Assembly (NCBI GenBank): GCA_963575745.1 | Contig: CAUYUJ010017795.1 | Span: 1 to 64,000 of the forward strand | Source: Prorocentrum cordatum | Lineage: Eukaryota > Sar > Dinophyceae > Prorocentrales > Prorocentraceae | Direction: 5' to 3' | DNA length: 64,000 nt | Part shown: in pieces, positions 1 to 11,870 of the stretch | How positions within the stretch are numbered: position 1 is the stretch's first letter | Layout: each line of letters opens with the position of its first letter | Made by a program: the position numbers and the translations under genes | Notes under the pieces: generated by a model | Databases searched by the model: none | What the model was told of the DNA's origin: nothing | What the model saw: only the letters and a program-made list of their open reading frames with translations

Positions 1-918
1 CCTCCCCTTCCTCTCCTTCCTCCTCCCTCCCTTTCTCCCTCCCTTCCTCCCCTCACCTTCTTTTTCTTCCGAAGCTCAGTGTTCCCTTCTTCCGTCCTCT
101 TTTGCACCTTCATGTCGCCCTCGACCTCATTGCTGTCTCGGTGGCCCCGTCGGACCTTGCGAGGTCCGCGCATCCTGCTTTACGTGGTCGTCGCCTTACG
201 CTGTCGTCGGTCACCCGTGGTTCTCACGCGCCTTTCTTCGGTCAGCATCCGACCTCCAAATTCCATCTCCATCACCTTTTCTCCACACCCGCCGCCACTT
301 CCAATTCCACCAATGTCCTCCTCCCTCCTCCACGTCCCTCCTCCTCCTCCTCCACGTTTCTCCTTCCCACCCTACTCGGGGAACATGCGTTGAAGCACTC
401 TCGAGAGTGCCGCACAGTCACGGGCGGCGCCAGAGACCGTGCTCGAAGGCCTTTTCCGACCGCGCCGCGTAGCCACAGGTTTGTTTCTAGGACGAGCAGT
501 CGAGCTAAATTCGATGTCGCTGACAAGTTCTGCAGAAGATGTCGCATGCGATGCAAGCCCTTGTCTTCACAAAGTGCTCAGCGCTCTTGTCCTGACATGT
601 TCCGAGTTTCTTATTATTATTCGCCATCGTTCCCTCTACGCTCACCCTCGTCTTTCCCCGTCTTCGTGGACTCTTCACACCACCTCGTTGCTCTCAGCCT
701 CACCCCGTCCACGTACTGTTGTAGAGCTGAGTCCGGTGATCAAACGCAATGTGCAGAAATGGTCATATGCTGGCCTCGCAGGCAGTCATGCCGAATAACG
801 AACACTGTTTGGAGATGTGTGTTCATTGAGCGGCAAGTTTGGGCGCTGCTGCGAATGCTGAGGAGAAGAGCAAGGAGATGGAGCAACGGTTGCATGAGGA
901 TGAAGAGGCTCACTCGGC

Positions 919-2568
919 TTGAGGGCCAACCTTAGTCTACATCTGGGCAGGGCGCCATTCGGCTCTTCCTTTCTCGGTGTTCTTATGCAAGCTTGCGGGG
1001 GAAAGCCTCGGAAGGGTTCCCTCTGTGACCTTACGGCTTTTACGTTCTGGTCGGCAAAGGGGCCCACGTCCTATGATCCGAGCGAAGAGGCGGCTGAAGC
1101 GCTTCTCCTGTTCACCCGTCCCGTGTGGTGCTGGCACTCCTCGACGTCGGCCAGAGGTGCCAATGGAGGGGCAATCGAACTCTGCCGGAAGGGCTCGCGT
1201 CCGATGGCCCGATCGAGTGCTTCGCTCTCCCAGCAGCGGCCTGCACCGAAGGGCCCCCCCCTTCCAGGAACGAGCGCCCAAGAGTCTCGTTGGGTGCGGC
1301 GCCTTGCGGAGCAGACGAGCGCGATGTCTGAACGACAAAAAAAAATCCAGGAACGAGCCGAGATGCCTCTCGCAGCACCGGGGTCTCCTCGGCCCGGGGC
1401 TCCTCCTCCCCCCTCGGCCCCACAGAGGCACCGGTGGCGCGCCCCTCAGAGAGGCTCGGCGGCCCGCCGCGCACTCTCCGGTGGCGGCGGCCGCGACGCA
1501 GCGCGCAGGAGGCGCCTGCAGGTGTTCGAGCAGGTATCTTGGCATCGCTCGGACGTGTGCATTTTTCCTTTCGGCGAGGACCATCGAGGAGCATCCTCGA
1601 TCATTTCGAGGAAGAACCGCGCACGAAACCGAAAAAAACACACAGGGAATGGACGTCCGAGCGATGGCCAGTGGGTCGTGAGCCGCCGCGCAGGCGAAAG
1701 GGCACGGTGTCGCCGTCGGGCTGGGCGCCCCTCCCCCCCCCTCGCCTGCCGCCGGCAGGAGGGCACCGGGGCCAGACTGCTCGGGGCTCGTCCCAGGATC
1801 TCTGTGCCCGCTCTCCGCTCCCTGGCTCGGCGCTGCCCACCCCGGCGGTCCCTGGCCCTGGCCGAGCCGGCCGGGTCTTGCCGCCTCTTCGCCGAGGCGG
1901 TCCCTGGCCATGGTGCTCGGCCTCAGCCGCCGTCCGTTCCCCTGGACCCGCTCTGCCCCCGATACCACCCCCGGGGGCTTGGGGCGAGCTCGTGGGCTGC
2001 AGCGCACAGAAGGCACACCGTGGACTGCGCTGCGCGTGCTGCACCCCGCGGCGTCAGAGCGGATCCCCGCGCCAGTCTCGCATGTCCGGCGGTGGTGGCG
2101 GCTGGCGTTGCTGCAGCGTCGCCTCAGCTTCTCGCCGTAACCGGCGTGGACGAAGGGCCACCGCAGAAAAAAGCAAGTGCTGATCGTGGGTCATCCGGCG
2201 CAGTGTTATGCGGCCTGGAGTCTCCTTGGCACGGCGCCGAATTCGCGGGACCGAGTCTTCCAAAGGCAGGACGGGGGAACGTGCTTCCACGGAAGAGCTC
2301 GCAGCTTTCCCACGCCCGCGCCGAGGAAGGGCGCAATCACGGACGACAGCTAATTCCGTTTTGCGATACGGGGGAGGTGGGGGGAGGGACGAGCGAGGAG
2401 GAACGAGGGAGGAAGGAGGAGGGAAGAAGGATGATGGTGGAAGGAGGGGAGAGGGAGCAAGAGGAGGAAGATTTGGGAGATGGTCGACGTCCAGGGTGGC
2501 TTGTGGGCCACAGTCCCGCCCTACAGTCGAACCAAGGTAGAAGATCGAGGTCGGTTCGGGAAGGGTAA
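919..2568 (+). other. GC-rich stretch with overlapping long open frames, coding doubtful
   Basis: A 549-codon frame on the + strand overlaps a 359-codon frame on the - strand (937-2016). Both are rich in Arg, Ala, Pro, Gly and Ser and show no domain, as expected where GC is so high that stops are rare. Runs of C and A (for example near 1253 and 1336) sit inside them. I do not call a gene. Confidence 0.3.
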
Positions 2569-3290
2569 CCTGATGTTCTTCGGGTTCGTTGGAAGCTCGA
2601 ACGGCAATACGTACAACCCACGTGACGACAGTACGCCGACATCCACATCCAGGATTTCCTCCCCTCCTCCCCTCTTCCGTCATAAATGTGATTGTCCCGC
2701 TGATCATATGCACGCGTGCGTGTAGCCCATACGTACAGGTTTCAGAAGACCACGGCCTCCCCCACCAGGTCTTGAGTAGGCCCGGACAGCTGTCCGCAGT
2801 GGTGTTTCGTTCGTTCGTTCTTGTGCATCCTGGGGAGGGTACCCTTGGATGTTCTGTGTGTTTTGACCGACGGAGTGTCTCATGTTCTTGAAGGATGTTC
2901 TTCTGGCCTCGGTCCGAGTGACCGAGATGCCAAGGTGGTTTCTCACCTTGGTTCGTCATCATGTTCCTCCCGGGCGGGGGGGAGAGTGACGGAGGAGAAG
3001 GAGGAACGGGGGGGGGATGACGAGGAGGAGTGAGGAGCCAGGAGCGGGCCAAGGAGGCGTGCGAAGAAGTGCGAGAAACAGCAGTAAGAAGGGGAGAAGA
3101 GAGGAAGGAGTGGAGGAGTAGGAGGAGGGTTGGGGCTTACCCTCCCACCTCCCGTTCCGCCCTCTTTCTACTCTGCTTCCTCCTCATCCTCCTTGCCCAC
3201 TTCATCCTCCGCCCTCCCTTCCTCCCTCTCCATGATGGATCCATCCTTCTCCTTGCTCCCGCCCATCCTCCTAACTGTCGTCCTTCTTTG
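2569..3290. other. No gene seen; pyrimidine/purine-rich spacer
   Basis: Mixed sequence followed by GGA-rich (about 2980-3130) and TCC-rich (3140-3230) patches. No convincing coding text or RNA gene was found. Confidence 0.4.
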
Positions 3291-3357
3291 TTAAAGTGAC
3301 TTGCGCAATTCCGCCGACCTTCGAAGGAGTCAGAGCTTTCGGCGATCGTGGAAAGTA

Positions 3358-3503
3358 TCGAAGACGCCTACGGCGAATCACCGCCGCCCCCTGCCTTCTG
3401 AAATCGCCGATGTGGCCGAGCATTGTGGCCAGAGCTCTGCCAAGCTATCGGGCCATGTGCTCCCCCAGCCGTTGTGGGAACCCTTCGGCGAACAAGGATG
3501 GCT

Positions 3504-3537
<34 letters not shown>

Positions 3538-5040
3538 GGAGGGGAGGGAGGAGGAGGAGAGGGAGGAGGAGGAGGAGGAGGAGGAGGAGGAGGAGGAGGA
3601 GGAGGAGGCATCTTGGGAGCCTCTGGGGGCACTCTTGGGGCCTCCTGGTAGCTTCCTGGGGGCCTCTTGAAGGCACCTTGGAGGCCTCTTGGGGGCCTTT
3701 GGTGGCTTCTTCGGGGCCTCTATGGCCGTCTTGGGGGGTTCCAGGCCCGTCTGACGCCGTCGGAGGCCGTCTTGGGGGCCTCTCTGAACCGCGGTGTGCC
3801 AAAGCCCCAGGGGGGTTGTCAAAAGACCAAAAACTGTTCAGAACGTCCAGCACGACGGGCATCCCTGTGGCACGCCAACAGAAGGCGGCGGAACGAAGAC
3901 GCCTACGGCGAATCACCGCCGCCCCCTGCTTTTGTTGAACCGTATTTGTGGCTGAACTTGGGGGCTAGAGCTTGAACGAAACGTCGGACCATTTGTTCCC
4001 CGGATTGGTCTGGAGGGCAGTCGGGGAACACCCGCGGGAGGAGGACGGGACGGAGGAGATGGAGGAGGAAGGGCTGGAGGATGACGTGGAGGAGGGGAAG
4101 CAGGAGGAGCAAGGGGAGGAGGAGGAGGAGGAGGAAGAGGAGGAGGAGGATTGGGAGGATTGGGAGGAGGAAGTGGTCATCTTGCAGGTCATCTCAGATC
4201 GGTTTCGAAGGCAATCTAGAGGGAATGTCTCGAGCGAACGCTCATTCTTGAACACAAGTGATAAACATCCCTCCGATGTTTGAATATGTTCGCTCCTTGG
4301 GCCATCTTGCGGGACATCCGAGAGCGCTCCGCCACGATCTCGGAACCACTCTTCTGCAGCATCTGATGTTTTTTAGAGCGTCTGCAGCGACATCGCCGTT
4401 GTGGAAGATCCGAAGATGAGGGCATTGATGCCAATACCCCCATTGTTCGAGGATACCTCAGTCGAAATGCATATTGGGAAGTTCTATTCTGTTAGACGCC
4501 TCAGAGCCATGCCCAGAGGCGTCCACAGTGAATCAGTTGACATCTATGTATCAGGCCATGTCCAAGTACGGCATTGGTAATTCGTCCACGCCTACGTATC
4601 AAGGCCATACCCAGGTACCGCGTTGCTACCAAGGTGTATGCGTGAGTATGTGGGACGCGAAACATGTCTTTGTGAAAAACGTGGAGGTCGTTTTTAAGGA
4701 GGAAGTGAGTAGAGAAGGTGTCTGTTTTCGGTGATGGGTGATGTGAGCACGGCTGCAGTTTGATTCATTTCGGGGTGTGTTTTCTCTCGGCCGTTTTATA
4801 ATGTTTTCTGGTGTTGCCCCCTCGGATGCGTCCCCCGTTCTCTGGGCGGCCAGCACGCTGAAGAAACTTCGGGGGGGTCACTGGGGGAAGAGCCGAACCG
4901 AAATTGTAAGATGCTTAGAACCCAGACAATCTTGGAGGTCGCTATGCGAGCAAGAGTTGTTGACAGATCTTGCCAGGCCTGTCGGACCATGTGTTCCCCA
5001 AACCGTGGTGGAAACGCATCGTGGAACACGCCCATGAGGA
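3358..5040 (+). repeat. Triplicated module around a conserved CSP-x-R-x-GN-like segment
   Basis: CGAAGACGCCTACGGCGAAT and the following CACCGCCGCCCCCTGC occur twice, at 3358 and 3894, 536 bp apart. Each is followed by a related tail: VARALPSYRAMCSPSRCGN (about 3424-3483), a diverged version near 3966-4010, and RARVVDRSCQACRTMCSPNR near 4950-5010. Between them are GGA arrays (3506-3608, 4040-4160). It may be a repeated exon or a dispersed repeat. Confidence 0.45.
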
Positions 5041-5582
5041 AGGACAGAAGACGGTCGAGCAAGAGGGGAAAGGGTAGGACGATAATGTGGAGACGGAATA
5101 GAGAAGGGAGTCGTCGATCTTAGGATGGTATTTTAGGTACTCGAAGTTCCTCCTGTTTCTATGGCCAACTTTGGGGCAACTTACCTTTAGGTCGTTCCCC
5201 GCATGTGTTAAACAAACTTTCGGGGGACGCGGGTGGGTGTGAGCGCGACGAAGAACGTGGCTCTGCCTTTTGGGACACGCCTCTGTGGCAGCACGTTGGA
5301 CCAGTGAGTTAGGATAAGGAGTACTGATTGGAGATTTCCGCCAAAGGTTGCTCGCCCGATGTCAAGCCTCTCATTTGCATTCGTTTCCCGAGCGTTCTCA
5401 TGTATGATTTGGGGAACGCTCGCAGGAAAGCAGTCGTGATCTCATTAACGCGGGCGCCCCGTTGTCGCGTTCGTAATTCTCTTTTTCCTTCATAGTGTTT
5501 GCTCGTGGTGCATGTGGGCTCGAGTTTTCTTGGGTCTCAAGCGCGCGATACCATCAAACGCAGTTCGAATCCGAGACAGTGA

Positions 5583-6190
5583 ATGCCCATGCCGAGCTCG
5601 TCCGCCGCCGGGTCGTCCCGTTTGGACGGTCAGGAGAGCGTCGACGAATGTCTCGAAGGCATCATGGCGTTCGATGCGGCCGCAGAGCGCGGAGATGCTG
5701 GCGGTATTGTGGCGCGGTTTGTTGCAGCGTGCCAGCGCGTTGGGATGCGCGCCTCGTTGCCGACGACGTGGACGGCCTGTCTGCCGGCGGCGACGACGCC
5801 CCGGTCCGTGCCGGGCGGCGCGCTCTGTTGCAGTTTGATGACGGAGGATGATGGACCTGTACTGTGCACGCTATCTGGGGCACCGTGCGTTTGGACCCCC
5901 AGAGGGGGAGGGGGCCCGCGAAATTTGCGCTCGCCCATGCCAGACGTTCGCTGCTGCAGAGTCTTCCGGAGGACAACGCCGTTCTGGAAGCCGCAGTTCT
6001 TCTTTTCGTCCGCGATCTCCTGGAGAGCTATCGGTTTGCCGAGGCGTGGAAAGACGCGGTGCGCTTCGACGTCGGGGAGCAGGAAGCTCCGACGTTTCGT
6101 CGCAGTCTGCCCGATGTTCTGCAGCAGGATGCACGTGCATATGCGGAGAGGAGAATTGCGGATGCGGCGCTGTCCATCTTGAAAATCATA
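5583..6190 (+). CDS. Possible unidentified coding region with a frame change
   Basis: Frame one holds QESVDECLEGIMAFDAAAER, GDAGGIVARFVAACQRVGMR and on to SLMTEDDGPVLC. From about 5870 a different frame takes over: TVRLDPQRGRG, FALAHARRSLLQSLPEDNAV, LEAAVLLFVRDLLESYRFAE, AWKDAVRFDVGEQEAPTFRR and SLPDVLQQDARAYAERRIAD. Both pieces are balanced in composition and rich in amphipathic helix, unlike the GC artefacts around them. A frameshifted retrocopy or two exons would explain it. No family is recognised. Three frames and the opposite strand are also open here, which weakens the case. Confidence 0.35.
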
Positions 6191-7441
6191 TTGTGCACGT
6201 TGTGCTCTTTTTCGGGCCTTCCGGGTGGCCGGCGCGGTGGGCCGAACCCTCGGATTTTTTTCCTCCAAGAAGAACAAAACCAAACCAGTCAGATCTCGCA
6301 CGCCAGACAACCCTGTGGCGAGCCAGCTGGGGGCGGCGGATCCATTGGGCTTTCGGCCCAATCCGCCACCGCGCCTGGGTTGTGGGTCAGGAACCTTTTG
6401 GATGAATGCGAGGGTCTCCCGGGATGCCTCTCAGGGGCCTCTTGGAGGGCTCTTGGGTGCCTTTGGGGGGTTGTTGGGTGCCTTCTGAAGGCCTCTTGGG
6501 GGCTTCTACTAAGTCGGGCCTGTCCCTGTGCAGGGGGAAAATTTAAACATCTGTTAAAAAATGTTTGGCGATTGTCTCGGGGTCCTTTGGGCAGTTTTAG
6601 ACGCTGTCAAGACGGAGCAGGCGAGCGTGCTAAACATGTGCGTTTGCCTTCGGGAATGGGGCGACGTTTGCCTTCTTGGGGCCTTTCCAGCGGCCCTTTC
6701 GGAATGCTTTTGTGATGTCTTGGGGCCTCGTGGGCCGTCTTGAAGTCTTCTGGCGTCGTCGTGGCGCTACTGTGGGCCGTCTCGACGTTATCTTCGAATG
6801 TTTTGGCGCTCGGTCTAGGCCCTCTTAGGGTTTGGGGTGCCCCCCCCTCTTGTCTGGGCCCTTTTATGGTTTTCGCGGTGGCTCTGGAGGCCTCGGGGGC
6901 GCGCTGGCGACCCCCCCCGCCCCGCCCCTTCAAACGGCAATTTGACACCCGGGGGGGGGGGCATTCAAACGGCAATTTGACACACCCGGGGGGGGGGGGG
7001 GAGGGGGGGCAATGCTCCGCGCGCCTCGTCGCCCCTGGCAAGCGGAGGTCGGCCGACTTCCCCCGCGCCCCCCTTCCCCCCACCCCCCCCCCCGGCACCC
7101 CCGAAAGACGCCGCGCTTGCTCTTCCCGGGAGGACGAGGAGGAAGAAGGGCAGGAGGAGGAGGGCGAGGAGAAGGCGGAGGAAGATGGGGAACGCGCGAG
7201 GTAGACGGAGCAATAATACTAGGAAGCGGCGGATGAGGAGAAAGTGATCTCCCCCCCTCTCGCCCCCCTCCGGCCACGTGCCCCCCCTTCCGCTCCTCAG
7301 TCCTACCTTGCCCTCCATATCTTCCCTCCCCCCCATCCAATCCCCTCGCCCCCCCCCGCCGGCCCTGCCCCCGTCCTTCCCACCCCCCCCTCCGCTCCGC
7401 TTTCAAGACGCCCCCCCTTTTCCTTCCCGAGCCCTCCTCCT

Positions 7442-7476
7442 CCGTAGCCATGTTGGCTCTAGCCATTTTGCTCAAG
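7442..7476 (+). other. Tandem spliced-leader relics ahead of a putative retrogene
   Basis: CCGTAGCCATGTTGGCTC (one mismatch to the dinoflagellate leader) is followed directly by AGCCATTTTGCTCAAG, a second leader that lacks its 5' end and one G. A new leader joined to a truncated older one is the classic mark of an mRNA that was retroposed and then trans-spliced again. A pyrimidine-rich tract precedes it, as at 25063. Confidence 0.8.
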
Positions 7477-7584
7477 CCTCATTCTAGGCCCGCGGACCGC
7501 GCATCCCGCGCCCCTTGCATGTCGATGGTTGCGCGCGTTGGTGCCCCTGCTGCTTCGCAGGCAGTGGCTAAGCGGTGATTCGCA

Positions 7585-8133
7585 TTGCGCGGTGATGGCG
7601 CGCGCGCGCTCTGCGGCGGCGGCAGCTGCCAGGCGTCTTTTGGCAGTGGATCTCGGTTTGAGAAACATCCATCCGACGGGCACCACCTGTTCATGATTCC
7701 TGACGGCCTGCGCGCGAATATGGCGGAGGTGGTCGCGGGCATGCCCTTGCGCGCCTCACCGCAGTTCACCAGCGGTTTCAAGTCGAATTGTCTCCGGCGC
7801 GCTATCCATCATGCTGCCGATTTGCACCCCGAATCACTTGCGCGGCATCCAGCTGTCAACTCAAATTATGGTCGCGCCGGGCATCTTAGTCCGATTGTTG
7901 CCAACCGTGGCTGCGGCGCGGCTGTCTGCTGTCACGCCCAGCCGATGAGGCTGAAGCTGAATGAGCTCCTCGACTGCCGGCTCAAGCAGCGCCCCGGCCG
8001 GCCGCGAAGCACCCCGATCGGAGCGGTCAGCGCCAAGGCCTTGTTGGGCTGGTGGAAGTTCTTTTCCCCCGCCACCCTGGAGTCCAACATGGCCTTCGAC
8101 CTGCGCCGACTTGCGCGCTCCTCCTGGGTCTAG
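7585..8133 (+). CDS. Unidentified reading frame downstream of spliced-leader relics
   Basis: An open frame of about 182 codons ends at a TAG at 8131-8133. The first ATG in frame is near 7693 (MIPDGLRANMAEVVAGMPLR). Later text includes MRLKLNELLDCRLKQRPGRP and KALLGWWKFFSPATLESNMA. No domain is recognised. The argument for coding is its position just after two spliced-leader relics, so this strip should be a copied mRNA without introns. A second ATG frame at 7594 gives only 33 residues (ARRLLAVDLGLRNIHPTG), so a frameshift near 7690 joining the two is possible. It may be a dead copy. Confidence 0.35.
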   Translation: MRGDGARALCGGGSCQASFGSGSRFEKHPSDGHHLFMIPDGLRANMAEVVAGMPLRASPQFTSGFKSNCLRRAIHHAADLHPESLARHPAVNSNYGRAGHLSPIVANRGCGAAVCCHAQPMRLKLNELLDCRLKQRPGRPRSTPIGAVSAKALLGWWKFFSPATLESNMAFDLRRLARSSWV

Positions 8134-8249
8134 CTTTGGCCCGGCGCGGTGGGCTAGCGTCGGGATGGCGTTCCGCGCGCTTCCTCATATGCGCCGCCTG
8201 GGGTGGCAAACCACGGCGCGTTTTTGTGGGCGACGTTGACCTCGAGACG

Positions 8250-8440
8250 GAGCTTTGCCTCTTCGAGGAGCGGGCTTTCTGTCGCCCGCTGCGTGCTTTG
8301 ACGATGACGTTGACGACGATTACGAGGGCGATGGCGATGCCGACGACAATGGCGATGACGATGACGATGGCGACCGTTTCTTCGGCATCGTCATCCTCAT
8401 CCTCATCCTCATCCTCGTCGTCGTCATATTCTGGCGATTC
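8250..8440 (+). repeat. GATGAC/CATCCT hexamer-type microsatellite
   Basis: Runs of GATGACGAT-like units turn into CATCCTCATCCT near 8395. Translated, they look like an acidic stretch plus a Leu/Ile/Val segment, but this follows from the repeat and is not evidence of a membrane protein. Confidence 0.7.
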
Positions 8441-9118
8441 TGGTGCCCGCGCGATGATCCTCATCTTGCCCGTCATGCTTGGGGCGCTGCGGACGTTACC
8501 CACCGGTGAAGGTCTCTCGGGTGCGTTCGTTGGAAATCGGACGGAGGCGCGGGCTTTCCCCGCATGGATCGTCCTATATATGCCTTAGGCGTTTCCTCAT
8601 TGTGAAAATCGGCCTTGGACATTTTGCATCCTTGCCCCTTGCGCTTTCAGGCCCCAGCCAATAAGCTCACGGCGCGGAGCCATGGGGATGTCTGTCTGGC
8701 GTGCTTGGTTTTGTTTCTTTACCGTTTTCACATTGCCGTCTACTACGTCCTCAGTTCCTTCTCTTTGCGTCTAGTCCCCCTCTAGTATCTGGATGATCTT
8801 ACTGGTTATTCCTTATGCTCTTCCCCTGCCGTCGCTGCTGGCTGGTCGCGGCGCCCCCGGGCCTTTTTCGCGCCAGCGTTAGACCGGCGTCGCGGCGTTT
8901 CTGCGGATGTTGTTTGGTTGTTTTTGCGCCTCTCATTTTGCGCGCGGACCGGGGGGGGGGGGCGAGATGCAGCAAGAACGGGAGAGCGGGTGCGAAGACG
9001 GCAGGGAAAACAGGAGCAGCCATCGACTAGAAAGCCACGAACGATATACAAAGTATGTTTCACAGCGACGGGCGTTAAAACGTTCGACCAAGTAAATGTT
9101 AACGTCTGCGTGTGCACG

Positions 9119-9193
9119 TGTATATATATATATATGTAATTATATGTAAATATACGTAAATATATGTACATATATATATATATATATATATAA
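9119..9193 (+). repeat. (TA)n microsatellite
   Basis: Alternating TA with TATATGTA variants, the most AT-rich stretch of the first 17 kb. Confidence 0.95.
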
Positions 9194-9889
9194 ACAGTTA
9201 GCCTGGCGACAGCCCGAAGTGCAAAAAGGTGAACAACAAACCTTGTGCGTTTTTTGGTGAGACAAGATGTCTCGCGACGCCCCTGGCGGCGGCGACGCTG
9301 CCTGTGCGCGTTGCTCCACGAGTTGCGTTCGATGGAGAAGGCGCTTGGGCGTTGCGAGGTTCGCCAGGCGACCGTCGTCGCCAGGCTCGAGATGCTTGGG
9401 CGCGCCGTTCACGTAGCCTTGCAGGAACACCGAGCTCGCGCGCGCCCCGCTGCCACTGTTGCTGGCGGCGCCCCCGGAGATCGTCTTCAAGACGCTCAGG
9501 CAGGGATCGTCGGGGATCTTTAGACATCTGCAGCTTTTGCTGCCGCGCCTCTCGACGCGCGCGTGGGTTCGCTCGCCCCTCAAGCGACAGTCATCGTGGG
9601 AGTGCCGTTCAACGTCCAGGTTCTGGCGCCATGCTGCGTTTATATGCTAGTGTTGGTGCGGCCGCTGCATCTAGTGGCGCTGTTTTTCCTTACCTCTTGG
9701 TGATCGTGCTGCCGCGTGGTCTCCGGGGGCTGCGGTTCCGTCTCAGGCCGTCGATTGCCTGGGCTTGAAGGTCTTGGATGTGGGTCCACGGAGTGCGGCG
9801 CACCCTGCATGCCGTTATCAGTTTTGTTTGTCGTTCTTGCGGAGACGCGCCTAAGTTCTCGCACTTTTCGGAGGCATCTGACCGTGTGA

Positions 9890-10474
9890 TTGTTGATGCG
9901 CATGCTCGCCGTCTGCCAGTTGTTTTACAAATGTGCTGATGCCCTGCCATTGTCGGCGACGCTGTGGCACGCTCGCGCAGCTGGTCGCGGCGCCCTTGAG
10001 GTTTGCGCGATGATGGATAGCCAGACGGCCTTCGACGATCTACTGTTTGGAGAAGTTTCGCAGGATGAGCCCGCGCACTCTTGCGCGCCGCCCGCTGAAC
10101 CACGACGCGATGACCTGCGGCGCGGGGCGCGCACCCGCGGCGCGCTTCGCCCCGCGCGCGCTGTGCGCCATGATCATCTTGAACTTTGCGTCCATCCTGA
10201 CGCATCCCTGCATGGCGCTCACCCTAATGCGACGCGGGAAGGCGCCCCAGTGCCACGGCCAGACGAAGCGCGGCACGCCCTTCAGTGCGGGAATCTACGG
10301 CGCGAGGAGGACCGAGCGCATGCCATGAAGGAGAAGCAAAAGAAAGATGAACAGAAGGACGACCAGGAGAAACATGCATTGAACATGCGCAGCAATGACC
10401 CTGCCCCTGGCCCCAATCAACACCAGCGCGTTGCTCTGCGTGATGCGCGCCTGCCTGGTAGCCATGCCGCCTGA
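9890..10474 (+). other. Unidentified open frame, coding doubtful
   Basis: A 194-codon frame ends in a lysine-rich segment (MKEKQKKDEQKDDQEKHALN) that reads less like noise than its surroundings. No domain is seen. An overlapping frame at 10047-10328 holds a hydrophobic patch (ALCAMIILNFASILTHPCMA), and a - strand frame is also open. Evidence is insufficient to choose. Confidence 0.2.
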
Positions 10475-11142
10475 TGATCTTTCAGCCATGCCGCCTGCCT
10501 GGTAGCCATGCGCCAACGTGCGCGCATGCCGCGCACGTTGGCGCGCGTCTTCCTGGGCCCTGTCGCCTTCTGATCTTTCAGCGCGGCGGCGATCGCGCGG
10601 GCGCTCGCGGACGCGGGCCCCGTTCGATGCGCCCCGCGGCGCTGGGTCTCTCCCTCGGCTGGCGTCGCCCAGCGAGGGGGCGAGGCCGCCGCTCTTCGGC
10701 GAACGCTAAAGAAGATGGGTATGGATGAGTCAGTCCACTCCGCCAGTGGTTGCCGCGTCGCAGCGGCCTCAGCGTCTGCGGAGCGCCCCCCCTTCCCCCG
10801 CGGCCCCACTCGGCGCCCGACGTCGCGGCTGCGACGTCTCCGGATTCGAAGCGAACGCGGCGCCCATCACCGGCGATTCTTCTTATAGAGTGACCGCCTG
10901 GACTTCGACGTCGCTGCCGACTCCGACGGCTACCTGGACTTCCCCGACGAGAGCCTGAGAGGCCCGCTCGCCCCGCGGCGCGCGCCCAAGTCCTCCTCGC
11001 CCTCCTCCGCCCCCCCCCCGCGCGATGGAGATCGATCGCGACCACTTCGGACCGATCGTCGACCACCTCGGACTGACCGCAGACAGTTGCGATCGGTCCG
11101 AAGTGGTTGCGATGTTTCTGCGTCGATTCAATAAGGCTTCGG

Positions 11143-11143
<1 letters not shown>

Positions 11144-11205
<62 letters not shown>
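11144..11205 (+). repeat. (GA)n dinucleotide array
   Basis: About 30 copies of GA directly after GGTTAA. Confidence 0.97.
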
Positions 11206-11207
<2 letters not shown>

Positions 11208-11224
11208 CATAAGAGCGCTTCTGA

Positions 11225-11575
11225 AGCCTTCTCAACATAACCTCTCAGACGCCTCTTGGAAGCCTCTCAGAAGCCTCGCTGAGGCTTCAAGAAGCCTTTC
11301 AGAGGCCTCGTTGACTCCCCGCAGAGGCCTCGGCCTCTCAGAGACCTCAGAGAAGCCTCTCAGTGAAGCCTTTCAGAGAAGCCTCTCAGAGGTCTCAGAG
11401 AAGCCTCTCAGAGAAGCCTCTCAGAGAAGCCCCATCCGAGAAGCCTCCCAGAGAAGCTTCTCAGAGAAGCCTCTCAGAGGTCTCGGAGAAGCCTCTCAGA
11501 GAAGCCTCTTTGAGGCCGCAGAGAAGCTTCTGAAAGGCCTCGCTGAGGCCTCTCAGAGGCTTCGCTGAGCGTTCA
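11225..11575 (+). repeat. Minisatellite, unit near GAAGCCTCTCAGA
   Basis: AGAAGCCTCTCAGAGAAGCC-type units repeat with small changes, including GCTGAGGC variants. It merges into the next array. Confidence 0.9.
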
Positions 11576-11870
11576 GCAGGTGCTTTTCAGAAGCTCTTCA
11601 GAAGCTCTGCAGAAGCTCTTTAGGTACTCCTCAGAAGCTTTGCACAAGCTCAGCAGAAGCTCTGCAGAAGCTCTTCAGGAGCCTTGCAGAAGCTTTGCAT
11701 AACCTCTTCAGAAGCTCTGCTGTTAAAGCTCTTCAGACGCTCTTCAGAAGCTCTTCATCATCTCTTCGGAAGCTCTGCAGAAGCTCTGCAGCAGCTCTTC
11801 GGAGGCCCAGCCGAAACTCCGCCGAAGCGTTGCAGATACTCTGCAGAAGCTCTGCAGAAGCTCTAGGATC
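11576..11870 (+). repeat. Minisatellite, unit near AGAAGCTCTTC
   Basis: CAGAAGCTCTTCAGAAGCTC-like units about 9-12 bp long, probably evolved from the neighbouring GAAGCCTCTC array. Confidence 0.9.

Noticed and set aside
937-2016. A 359-codon - strand gene
   Set aside because: Overlaps an even longer + strand frame, has only Arg/Pro/Ala/Gly-rich text without domains, and GC content explains the lack of stops.
5521-5541. A third spliced-leader relic (GAGTTTTCTTGGGTCTCAAG)
   Set aside because: Only the last few bases resemble the leader and the 5' half does not match; too weak to claim.
8255-8509. An acidic membrane protein (Asp-rich stretch then a hydrophobic helix)
   Set aside because: Both parts come from GATGAC and CATCCT microsatellite text.
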